From assembly GCF_025642155.1 (NCBI RefSeq), contig NZ_CP106798.1, positions 5,704,001-5,768,000 on the forward strand: DNA of 64,000 bases, written 5' to 3'. A program made the translations under genes and the position numbers. The stretch is from Streptomyces sp. HUAS 15-9 (GTDB lineage: Bacteria > Actinomycetota > Actinomycetes > Streptomycetales > Streptomycetaceae). Below are positions 36,228 to 43,651 of this stretch, in pieces (position 1 is the stretch's first letter; each line of letters opens with the position of its first letter). The notes under the pieces are model-generated. The model did not search any database. It was given only the letters and a program-made list of their open reading frames with translations, and was not told the DNA's origin.

Positions 36228-38423
36228 GTGACAGCAGCAACGCACTCCTCCCTCTTCCCGCCGGTACCGGACACGGCCGACGCGGTGCTCGAAGGGCTCG
36301 ACCCCGAGCAGCGCGAGGTGGCCACCGCCCTGCACGGTCCGGTGTGCGTGCTGGCGGGCGCCGGCACGGGCAAGACGAGGGCGATCACCCACCGCATCGC
36401 CTACGGAGTCCGCGCCGGTCTTCTCCAGCCCTCCAGCGTGCTCGCGGTCACCTTCACCAACCGTGCCGCGGGCGAGATGCGCGGCCGCCTGCGCCAGCTC
36501 GGCGCTCAGGGTGTCCAGGCCCGCACGTTCCACTCCGCCGCGCTGCGCCAGCTGCAGTACTTCTGGCCGAAAGCGATCGGTGGCTCCCTGCCCCGGCTCG
36601 TCGACCGCAAGATCCAGCTCGTCGCGGACGCGGCCGCCGCCTGCCGGATCCGCCTCGACCGTGGCGAGCTGCGCGACGTCACCGGCGAGATCGAATGGTC
36701 CAAGGTCACCCAGACCGTCCCCGCCGACTATCCGCTCGCCGCCGTGAAGGCAGGTCGCGACGCCCCGCGCGACCCGGCCGAGATCGCCCAGCTCTATGCG
36801 GTCTACGAGGACCTCAAGCGCGACCGCGCCGTCATCGACTTCGAGGACGTCCTGCTGCTGACCGTGGCCGTCCTGCAGGATCGGCACGACATCGCCGACC
36901 AGGTCCGCTCCCAGTACCAGCACTTCGTGGTGGACGAGTACCAGGACGTCAGCCCGCTCCAGCAGCGCCTGCTGGAGCTGTGGCTCGGCGACCGGGACAG
37001 CCTGTGCGTCGTCGGCGACGCCAGCCAGACGATCTACTCGTTCACGGGAGCAACCCCCGACCACCTCATCGACTTCCGCGCCCGCCACCCCGGCGCCACC
37101 GTCGTCAAGCTCGTCCGCGACTACCGCTCCACTCCCCAGGTGGTCCACCTCGCCAACGGTCTGCTCGCCCAGGCCCGCGGCCGGGCCGCCGACCACCGAC
37201 TCGAACTCGTCTCCCAGCGTGCCCCGGGCCCCGACCCCGTCTTCAGCGAATACACGGACGAGCCGGCCGAGGCCGAAGGCGCCGCCCGCCGGATCCGCGA
37301 GCTCATCGACGCCGGCGTGCCGGCCGCCGAGATCGCCATCCTGTTCCGCACGAACTCCCAGTCCGAGACCTACGAGCAGGCCCTCGCCGACGCCGGAGTC
37401 CCCTACCAGCTGCGCGGCGCCGAGCGGTTCTTCGACCGCCCCGAGGTGCGCAAGGCCGGCGTCGCACTGCGGGGAGCCGCCCGCTTCGGGGGCAACGACT
37501 CCCTTCTGGACGACGTGGTGACCCTCCCCTCCCAGGTGCGTGCCGTCCTGTCGGGCGAGGGCTGGACCACCGAGCCGCCGGCCGGCTCCGGGGCCGTCCG
37601 GGAACGCTGGGAATCGCTGGCCGCCCTGGTCAACCTCGCCCACGACTTCGCGGCCGCCCGGCCCGACGCCACCCTGAGCGACTTCGTCGCCGAACTCGAC
37701 GAGCGCGCGGGCGCCCAGCACGCCCCCACCGTCCAGGGCGTCACCCTGGCCTCACTGCACTCCGCCAAGGGCCTGGAGTGGGACGTCGTCTTCCTGGTCG
37801 GCGTCGCCGAGGGCATGATGCCGATCACCTACGCAAAGACCGACGAGCAGATCGAGGAGGAGCGCCGGCTGCTGTATGTCGGTGTGACCCGCGCCAGAGA
37901 ACGGCTCAATGTCTCCTGGGCTCTGGCGCGAGCGCCCGGCGGCCGTCCGAGCCGCCGCCCCAGCCGCTTCCTGGACGGACTGCGTCCCGGCTCCACCGCC
38001 ACCATGGGCCGCTCGGCCGCCGGTACGTCCGGAGGTGTCGAACGCGGCTCCACGAGCGGCACCGTGACGGCTCCCCGGCGTCCCCAGCGCACCCCCGCCC
38101 GCTGCCGGGTCTGCGGCAGGACGCTCATGGACGCGGGCGAGATGAAGTTGATGCGCTGTGAGGACTGCCCCTCCGACATGGACGAGGGGATCTACGAGCG
38201 GTTGCGCGAGTGGCGGGCGGACCAGGCCCGGCGCAGCGGGCAGCCCGCCTTCTGCGTCTTCACCGACAAGACGCTGATGGCCATCGCCGAGGCCGTCCCC
38301 GACGACGACGGCGAACTGGCCCGCATCCCTGGCGTCGGCGTGCGCAAACTCAACCGCTACGGAGCGGAAGTTCTGGCCATCTGCGCAGGCCTGGAAGTCG
38401 TGGGAGGCGACGAGCGCGACTGA
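36228..38423 (+). CDS. uvrD2: ATP-dependent DNA helicase UvrD2
   Basis: The 731-residue protein has Walker A LAGAGTGKTRA (about 42-52), TFTNRAAGEM, VDEYQDVSPLQQ, GDASQTIYSFTGA and LHSAKGLEWD. Then come a tetracysteine module (CRVCGRTL...MRCEDC) and a C-terminal HRDC domain (VPDDDGELARIPGVGVRKL). This layout is that of actinobacterial UvrD2, a 3'-5' helicase essential in mycobacteria, where the tetracysteine part couples ATP use to unwinding. GTG 36228 is selected because upstream frame content is antisense to mycoredoxin. The wblC promoter follows the stop. Confidence 0.92.
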   Translation: MTAATHSSLFPPVPDTADAVLEGLDPEQREVATALHGPVCVLAGAGTGKTRAITHRIAYGVRAGLLQPSSVLAVTFTNRAAGEMRGRLRQLGAQGVQARTFHSAALRQLQYFWPKAIGGSLPRLVDRKIQLVADAAAACRIRLDRGELRDVTGEIEWSKVTQTVPADYPLAAVKAGRDAPRDPAEIAQLYAVYEDLKRDRAVIDFEDVLLLTVAVLQDRHDIADQVRSQYQHFVVDEYQDVSPLQQRLLELWLGDRDSLCVVGDASQTIYSFTGATPDHLIDFRARHPGATVVKLVRDYRSTPQVVHLANGLLAQARGRAADHRLELVSQRAPGPDPVFSEYTDEPAEAEGAARRIRELIDAGVPAAEIAILFRTNSQSETYEQALADAGVPYQLRGAERFFDRPEVRKAGVALRGAARFGGNDSLLDDVVTLPSQVRAVLSGEGWTTEPPAGSGAVRERWESLAALVNLAHDFAAARPDATLSDFVAELDERAGAQHAPTVQGVTLASLHSAKGLEWDVVFLVGVAEGMMPITYAKTDEQIEEERRLLYVGVTRARERLNVSWALARAPGGRPSRRPSRFLDGLRPGSTATMGRSAAGTSGGVERGSTSGTVTAPRRPQRTPARCRVCGRTLMDAGEMKLMRCEDCPSDMDEGIYERLREWRADQARRSGQPAFCVFTDKTLMAIAEAVPDDDGELARIPGVGVRKLNRYGAEVLAICAGLEVVGGDERD

Positions 38424-38436
38424 TACGAACTCGTCG

Positions 38437-38476
38437 AAAAAATAGTTTGCGCATGCCCCAGCAATCGCCATAGGTT
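38437..38476 (+). promoter_or_regulatory. wblC promoter with AT-rich WhiB7-type box
   Basis: An AAAAAATAGT tract lies immediately upstream of a -35 element TTGCGC (38447-38452). After an 18-base spacer comes a -10 element TAGGTT (38471-38476). In actinobacteria WhiB7/WblC activates its own sigma-A/HrdB promoter by contacting an AT-rich stretch just before the -35 with its AT-hook. Such an A/T run is striking in this DNA. Predicted start is near 38483, leaving a leader of about 600 bases before wblC. Confidence 0.72.
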
Positions 38477-38587
38477 CTAGGCACGGAAACAGCGGCCTTC
38501 TCGGAGGCGCTGATTCCGTGTTGTACTTGCATATCCGAACGGACTGGCTCACCCCAGTCCCAGAGACGCCGAGAGGAGGCGAGTCCA

Positions 38588-38911
38588 GTGATCAGCATCA
38601 ACACCAGCTCTGTCAGCACGGTCAAAATGACCGATCGCTCGGCCGTCTCCCTGTGCATGCTCGGCGCCTCGAACCCGGGCACCGGTCTGTCCGGCATTCG
38701 TGCCGCGCGTCCGGCGTCCGCCTCCGTTTCTCTCGCGGAACTTCCCGTCCGTGAGCGCAGCGAGCGACCGACCGAGGCATTGGAAGCAGTAGTGGCACAG
38801 GCCAAGGCCTATGCCTTTACGGCGACCGGTGCCGGATACCGGAAGCAGACGACGCAGCATCACCTGATGTGGGCCTTCCGTGGGCCAGAACCCTGGAGTG
38901 ATCCAGCCTGA
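38588..38911 (+). CDS. 107-codon leader frame upstream of wblC
   Basis: GTG 38588 has a strong GAGAGGAGG ribosome binding site eight to nine bases upstream. The product begins MISINTSSVSTVKMTDRSAV, and its end reads MWAFRGPEPWSDPA. It has no known domain. It lies wholly in the presumed wblC leader, and a terminator-like hairpin starts 23 bases after its stop. Upstream ORFs in whiB7/wblC leaders are known to sense ribosome inhibition and control read-through, so this frame may act as a translated sensor, a real protein, or both. Confidence 0.62.
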   Translation: MISINTSSVSTVKMTDRSAVSLCMLGASNPGTGLSGIRAARPASASVSLAELPVRERSERPTEALEAVVAQAKAYAFTATGAGYRKQTTQHHLMWAFRGPEPWSDPA

Positions 38912-38933
38912 TCGAATCAGGCCGGCGCCTTCA

Positions 38934-38974
38934 GGGCCGCGGAACCCCATCCGGGATCCGCGGCCCTTCTGTTT
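38934..38974 (+). terminator. Attenuator-like hairpin in the wblC leader
   Basis: A 10-bp stem (GGGCCGCGGA 38934-38943 with TCCGCGGCCC 38957-38966) holds a nested CCC/GGG loop pair and is followed by TTCTGTTT, unusually U-rich for this DNA. Smaller hairpins follow at 38975-38989 and about 39043-39060. Its place between the leader frame and wblC is that of a transcription attenuator. Confidence 0.7.
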
Positions 38975-39084
38975 GCCCCGAACGGGGGCGACGGAGCGAA
39001 GGAGCCTCGGGACAAGAAAAGAACCCGGTACCAGCCGCCACCCGGTCCAACCGGACCGGAACGACAAGACGAGGAAGACGAACC

Positions 39085-39453
39085 GTGCAACTCGAAGCGC
39101 ACGCCCCGTCCGTACCGCCTTCGGAAACGATCCCCCCGCCCGGCCTCACGGAGGACTCCACCTTGACCCCGCTCACCGCGCTCACCGCGCTCGACGACGC
39201 CATCGAGAACCTCGGCGTACCCGTCCCCTGCCGTTCCTACGACCCGGAGGTCTTCTTCGCCGAGTCGCCGGCCGACGTCGAGTACGCCAAGTCCCTCTGC
39301 CGCACCTGCCCGCTGATCGAGGCCTGCCTCGCCGGCGCCAAGGAGCGGCGTGAGCCCTGGGGCGTCTGGGGTGGCGAGCTGTTCGTCCAGGGTGTCGTCG
39401 TCGCCCGGAAGCGGCCGCGTGGTCGCCCGCGCAAGAACCCGGTCACGGCATGA
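39085..39453 (+). CDS. wblC: WhiB family transcriptional regulator WblC (WhiB7)
   Basis: The 122-residue protein has the four Fe-S cysteines of WhiB proteins (Cys49, Cys72, Cys75, Cys81), the GVWGGE turn, and the C-terminal AT-hook RGRPRK (residues 112-117) that distinguishes the WhiB7/WblC class. It binds the HrdB sigma factor and activates intrinsic antibiotic-resistance and ribosome-protection genes when translation is inhibited. GTG 39085 has GAGGAAG seven to eight bases upstream. Its ATGA stop overlaps the next gene. Regulation is probably by auto-activation and leader attenuation. Confidence 0.95.
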   Translation: MQLEAHAPSVPPSETIPPPGLTEDSTLTPLTALTALDDAIENLGVPVPCRSYDPEVFFAESPADVEYAKSLCRTCPLIEACLAGAKERREPWGVWGGELFVQGVVVARKRPRGRPRKNPVTA

Positions 39454-39773
39454 ACACCGCAGGAACGATCGACCGCCCCCTCACGCACGACCCCAAGAAG
39501 CAGGCCCCGATGAAGCCGTCCACCAGCGAGCCCGCCGGCTCAGCAACCCCAGACTTCACCACCAGCGGCGCGACCGACTCGCGTCAGAACAGGACCCGAG
39601 AGATGCAACTCATCCCAGAAGCCCTGGCTCGTGCGCATATGCACGAGCGGCTGCACGAGGCCGAGCGGGAACGCCGGGCGCTGCGCCTGGCGACCGCCCG
39701 CCGGATGCAGCGCCGGGCCGAGCGCGCTTCGATGCGCGCCCGCCGTGCGCTGGCCATGGCCGTCATGCAGTAA
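39450..39773 (+). CDS. Small basic protein coupled to wblC
   Basis: The 107-residue frame starts in an ATGA overlap with wblC and so is probably translated with it. The N-terminal half is Thr/Ser/Pro-rich and disordered; the C-terminal half is a strongly basic helix (HERLHEAERERRALRLATAR, then RRMQRRAERASMRARRAL). It ends in TAA, a rare stop here. I recognise no domain. Its coupling to wblC and basic helix suggest binding to nucleic acid or the ribosome, but this is inference only. A strong terminator follows. Confidence 0.65.
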   Translation: MNTAGTIDRPLTHDPKKQAPMKPSTSEPAGSATPDFTTSGATDSRQNRTREMQLIPEALARAHMHERLHEAERERRALRLATARRMQRRAERASMRARRALAMAVMQ

Positions 39774-39823
39774 CCCACCACACCTGAAGCGGTGGCCTCC
39801 CGGCAGCGGGGGGTGATAGCTCC

Positions 39824-39863
39824 CCGCGGGGGCCGGTCCGTCCGAACGGACCGGCCCCCGCGG
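39824..39863 (+). terminator. Hairpin terminator of the wblC transcript
   Basis: A perfect 18-bp stem (39824-39841 with 39846-39863) and four-base loop, followed by TGCGTTT, lies about 50 bases after the last wblC-operon gene. Confidence 0.85.
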
Positions 39864-39908
39864 TGCGTTTGCGCGCACAATGTCCGGTCACGGCGTTATT
39901 GTCACCGG

Positions 39909-40118
39909 GTGACGAGTCGTCCCGGAGACAGTGACCACGGCGGCTCCCCCGCGGAGCCGCGCTTTCTGGTGTGCGCCCGGTGCGGCGCCCGGGCCGAGGA
40001 CCCGCAGCCCACCTGGACCTGCTCCGTGGAGAACGGCGTGCGTCACTACTTCTGCGACGCCTGCGCCCGGGACAACCTCAGGGCGATCGAGGGCCGGCTG
40101 GACTCGGCCTGGTGGTGA
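39909..40118 (+). CDS. Small zinc-ribbon-like protein, 69 residues
   Basis: From GTG 39909 the product has CARCGA at about residue 22 and CDACARDN near 49, a Cys4 zinc-ribbon arrangement, with TWTCSVENG between. It ends RLDSAWW. The ribosome binding site is weak. I recall it as a common streptomycete hypothetical protein; no function is known. It converges on the ABC1 kinase gene with only six bases between the stops. Confidence 0.65.
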   Translation: MTSRPGDSDHGGSPAEPRFLVCARCGARAEDPQPTWTCSVENGVRHYFCDACARDNLRAIEGRLDSAWW

Positions 40119-40124
40119 CGGCTT

Positions 40125-41486
40125 TCAGGCCCCAGCCGCCGAGTCGTCCGCTTCCCCCGGCACGAACCCCGGCAGCCACTCCTCCAGTTCCTGGCGCAGC
40201 CGGACCGTCGCGCCCAGCTGGCACAGGACGCCGATGGTGCTCAGGGTCACCCGGTGTATCAGGAGGTACGCGGGGGGCAGGTTGAGCTGTTTGCCCAGTT
40301 GGTAGGCGGGGGAGCGGGGGTCGGCGATGCGGGCCGCCTGGCTGCGCATCCAGGTGCGGGTGAAGGTGAACTCGTCCACCAGGGCCGGCTCGATGATCGG
40401 CAGGAGGTAGTCGAGGACCGCGTCCGGGTCGAGCTCGATGGACGACTTGACGAACCCCTCGCCGCACAGCAGCTCGTAGACCGCCTCGGCCTCGCCGTCC
40501 AGGGTCATGCGCAGGGAGTCGCCGATCGGTGTCGGCAGGCCTCCGGGGAGGCGGTCGACGGTGCCGAAGTCGAGGACGCCCAGGCGCCAGTCGTCCCCGC
40601 CGTCCGGGCCGCCGGGGAGCAGGCGGAAGTTGCCAGGGTGCGGATCGGCGTGCAGCAGACCGGTGCGGACCGGGCCCGAGAAGAGGAAGCGGGCCAGGAG
40701 CTGGCCGGCGCGGTCGCGTTGTTCCGTCGTGCCGTCCGCGATCACCTCGGAGAGGGGGATCCCGTCGATCCACTCGGTGACCAGGATCTGGTCGCACTGG
40801 TGGACCACCGCGGGGACCAGGACGTCGGGGTCGTCCTGGAACTCCTCCGCATGCACCTGCTGGGCCTGGGCCTCCAGGCCGTAGTCGAGTTCCTCCGAGA
40901 CGCGGTCCCGCAGCTCGGCGATCAGCGGCTTGATGTCCATGCCGGGGATGAGCGGTCCCAACAGGCGGGCGAAACGGCTCAGTTGGGTCAGGTCGGAGAG
41001 TAGGGCCTCGCCCGCTCCGGGGTACTGCACCTTGACCGCGACCTCGCGGCCGTCGTGCCACACCCCGCGGTGCACTTGTCCGATCGAGGCCGCCGCGGAC
41101 GGTTTGTCCTCGAACTCCAGGAACAGGTCCCGCCAGTCCGCCCCCAGTCGTTCCGCCAGCACGGAGTGCACGGTGCGGGTGGGCATCGGCGGCGCCGCGT
41201 CCTGGAGCTTCGTCAGCGCGGCGCGGTAGGGGCCGGCGATCTCCTCGGGCAGCGCTGACTCGAAGACGGACAGGGCCTGCCCGAACTTCATCGCACCGCC
41301 CTTCAGCTCCCCGAGAACCTTGAACAGCTGCTCCGCGGTGCGCTGTTGCAACTCGCGGCCGACGATCTCCGCGGACTCGCCCACGATTCGCTTGCCCAGC
41401 CCCCAGGTCGCCCGGCCGGCGAAGCCGAGCGGGAGCGCGGCGAGCTTGGCGGTCCGGGTGACCGCCTTCCGGGGAAGATCAGACAT
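40125..41486 (-). CDS. ABC1/AarF (UbiB-like) family atypical kinase
   Basis: The 453-residue protein has the ABC1 signature KGGAMKFGQALS (KxGQ-type motif), the AAASIGQVH segment replacing a P-loop, VAVKVQYPG (ATP-binding lysine), EELDYGLEAQAQ, HADPHPGNFRLL (catalytic loop) and VLDFGTVDRLP (metal-binding loop). UbiB-family proteins are atypical kinases/ATPases linked to lipid and isoprenoid quinone metabolism. ATG 41486 has GGAGG about five bases upstream and overlaps the stop of the ThiF gene, so both are translated together. No membrane helix is seen. Confidence 0.85.
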   Translation of the reverse strand: MSDLPRKAVTRTAKLAALPLGFAGRATWGLGKRIVGESAEIVGRELQQRTAEQLFKVLGELKGGAMKFGQALSVFESALPEEIAGPYRAALTKLQDAAPPMPTRTVHSVLAERLGADWRDLFLEFEDKPSAAASIGQVHRGVWHDGREVAVKVQYPGAGEALLSDLTQLSRFARLLGPLIPGMDIKPLIAELRDRVSEELDYGLEAQAQQVHAEEFQDDPDVLVPAVVHQCDQILVTEWIDGIPLSEVIADGTTEQRDRAGQLLARFLFSGPVRTGLLHADPHPGNFRLLPGGPDGGDDWRLGVLDFGTVDRLPGGLPTPIGDSLRMTLDGEAEAVYELLCGEGFVKSSIELDPDAVLDYLLPIIEPALVDEFTFTRTWMRSQAARIADPRSPAYQLGKQLNLPPAYLLIHRVTLSTIGVLCQLGATVRLRQELEEWLPGFVPGEADDSAAGA

Positions 41487-42693
41487 GCGCCCTCCAAGTC
41501 CCAGCCGGCCGCACGGCGTCTGCCTTGCGCGGTCGCTCCGCCGACGGCCGTTGCCCCGCCATTGTCTCGTGCCCTTCCCCATTCGTTGAGGTGTGTTCCC
41601 CCATACCTCTGTCCGCGGCTCCGCACGGGCATGCCGGGTGCGGCCAGACCGGCCGCGCATGCCAGTGGAGACCCGGCAGGGAGACCTCCCACCGGGCGCC
41701 GGTGCTCGACGGCGACTCCCCGTCCAGGAAGGCGAGCGCGTGGGCGGCGGCGAGACCGGCGACGGTCGTCGCCAGCGTCAGATCGCATGCCCCCACCCGG
41801 CGTGCCCTGCCGGAGCGCCACTGCGCGACCAGCCGGGGCCAGGCCGGATCCCGGTCCGTGCGGTCCTGCTGCAGACAGCCGGCGCAGCCGGTCCCGCCCG
41901 GCAGGACGAAGGGCCCGACGACGCCGGTGCCCTCCACGACACCCGCGTAGAGATGGGGGGTTCCGGTGCTCATGAGCGCCTCGGCGAAGGACGGGTCGGG
42001 TGTGTGGACGGACACATCGTCCCTGGGGGCGAGGATCACCAGGGAGAAGCCGGGGTCCTCGGCGGCGGGCGGTGTGGGGTGGCTTCTGCGGCGTGGGCGG
42101 TCGGGTGCCGCCTGGCGGACCGCCTGGCGCGCCGCCTCGTTCCTGCGCTCGCCGACCGACTCCGGGGGCAGTCCGCCCGGTGCGACGTCCCACGGCTCGA
42201 CGCGGCCGATGTCGCGCACGTCCACCTCGCCGACCCCCGCGCCGGACAGCAGCGCGGCCAGCACGCAGCCGACCCGGCCCGCGCCCCTCACCTGCACACG
42301 CAGGGAGCGGCGGGCCGCCATGCGGCTGATCGCGCCGCCGGGTTCGGACGTGTTCAGGGACAGCGACGCCAGATCGGGGCGCAGCCGGTCCAGAACGTCC
42401 TTCTTCTCCCGCAGCGCATGGGCAGCGGGCCCGCCGCCCCGGGCGTCGTCGAGCAGGCCGGCGTGGGACAGCCGTTCCACCAGCGCGTCGACGTGGCCGT
42501 CCGGCAGGTCCATGCGGTGTCCCGCTTCGCGCAGGAGCGCAAGCCCGCGTGTGCCGTTGAGCAGGTCCAGGAAGCTGCCTGTCGCCGTGTCCATCGGACC
42601 GAGCGTCATCGCGTGCGCCGGAGTCATCCCGAACTGCACGGTATTGAGGTCGCGCCAGCCGCGCCTGAGCGCGGGTTTCACCATCGGATGCAT
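41479..42693 (-). CDS. ThiF/E1-like protein with N-terminal leader-binding-like domain (TOMM cyclodehydratase type)
   Basis: The 404-residue protein starts (ATG 42693, GGGGG eight bases upstream) with MVKPALRRGWRDLNTVQFG and a winged-helix-like DLPDGHVDALVERLSHAGLL segment, as in the leader-binding parts of azole-forming RiPP cyclodehydratases. A degenerate E1 fold (VRGAGRVGCVLAALLSGAGV) follows, and Cys pairs CAGC and CPCGA could bind zinc. No YcaO partner or precursor peptide is visible within the window. Its stop overlaps the ABC1 kinase start. It could serve a distant RiPP pathway or have a housekeeping function; homologues are widespread in Streptomyces. Confidence 0.72.
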   Translation of the reverse strand: MHPMVKPALRRGWRDLNTVQFGMTPAHAMTLGPMDTATGSFLDLLNGTRGLALLREAGHRMDLPDGHVDALVERLSHAGLLDDARGGGPAAHALREKKDVLDRLRPDLASLSLNTSEPGGAISRMAARRSLRVQVRGAGRVGCVLAALLSGAGVGEVDVRDIGRVEPWDVAPGGLPPESVGERRNEAARQAVRQAAPDRPRRRSHPTPPAAEDPGFSLVILAPRDDVSVHTPDPSFAEALMSTGTPHLYAGVVEGTGVVGPFVLPGGTGCAGCLQQDRTDRDPAWPRLVAQWRSGRARRVGACDLTLATTVAGLAAAHALAFLDGESPSSTGARWEVSLPGLHWHARPVWPHPACPCGAADRGMGEHTSTNGEGHETMAGQRPSAERPRKADAVRPAGTWRAHV

Positions 42694-42917
42694 GACAGAT
42701 CCCCCGTTGCATCAGAAAAATCCCGGAACATCCCTGTTCACCGTGAACCGGTCGCGTCCCGCCGACAAGTGCCAGCATGCCCGGTGGCGCGGTCGGGCGC
42801 CGAAAGTTGTCCACAGGCGGTGGGTTTTCGTCGTACAAATCAAACGCATGTGGGGGATCGGCATCGAACCGTCCCGGACCCGGGACTTCACGCCAGTGCA
42901 GCGGGTAACGTCGGGGC

Positions 42918-43514
42918 GTGCCCGCCGACCCCCTGCACCGCGCCGGAAAGCCACAGCGCAGCACGACGAGCCTGCCGCCGAGCGGCTCGGGGGCGAGCGC
43001 GATCGAGGTTCGCAGGAGCGCCCGGCGACGCCGGACGGTCTCCGCGTACCGCGAGGGCGATCGCACCGTCGTGCTGATCCCCGCCCGGATGTCCGAGGCG
43101 GAGGAGCAACGCTGGGTGACCGTCATGCTCGACAAACTCGCCGCCCAGGAGAGCAGGCGGGTGCTGGGCGATGCCGAACTGGCCGAGCGGGCTCAGCGGC
43201 TGTCGGACCAGTACTTCGACGGCCGGGCCCGGCCCACCTCTGTGCGCTGGGTCACAAATCAGAACACTCGCTGGGGCTCGTGCACCCCGGCCGAGGGCAG
43301 CATTCGCCTGTCGCACCGGTTGCAGGGCATGCCGGAGTACGTGATCGACTACGTGCTGTGCCATGAGCTCGCGCATCTGCTGGTCCCCGGGCACGGGCCC
43401 CGTTTCTGGCGGCTGTTGGAGGCGTATCCGCGGACCGAGCGGGCCCGCGGCTATCTCGAAGGTGTGGTCGCGGCAGGGCGTTTGCCTCATTTGTCCGATG
43501 TGCGCGGTGAGTGA
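42918..43514 (+). CDS. YgjP/DUF45-type metallopeptidase (M48 family)
   Basis: The 198-residue protein carries the zinc motif HELAH (residues 149-153) with LVPGHGPRFWRLLE supplying the third histidine. The YgjP signature TRWGSCTPAEGSIRLSHRL is at about 117-135. An arginine-rich N-terminus precedes EVRRSARRRRTV. Members are predicted cytosolic or membrane-associated metallopeptidases of unknown substrate. GTG 42918 is divergent from the ThiF gene. Confidence 0.83.
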   Translation: MPADPLHRAGKPQRSTTSLPPSGSGASAIEVRRSARRRRTVSAYREGDRTVVLIPARMSEAEEQRWVTVMLDKLAAQESRRVLGDAELAERAQRLSDQYFDGRARPTSVRWVTNQNTRWGSCTPAEGSIRLSHRLQGMPEYVIDYVLCHELAHLLVPGHGPRFWRLLEAYPRTERARGYLEGVVAAGRLPHLSDVRGE

Positions 43515-43651
43515 ACTGCCCGGCGGGCGGATCGTCCTGCGCCGCTGAGCGCGGTTGTGTACCGGGTCTGTACCGACGTCGTCCGGTGTCCGGTTTTGCC
43601 GTTAGCCTGGCGCGACGCACTCACATTCGGGATGGGGGACGGTCGTTACGC

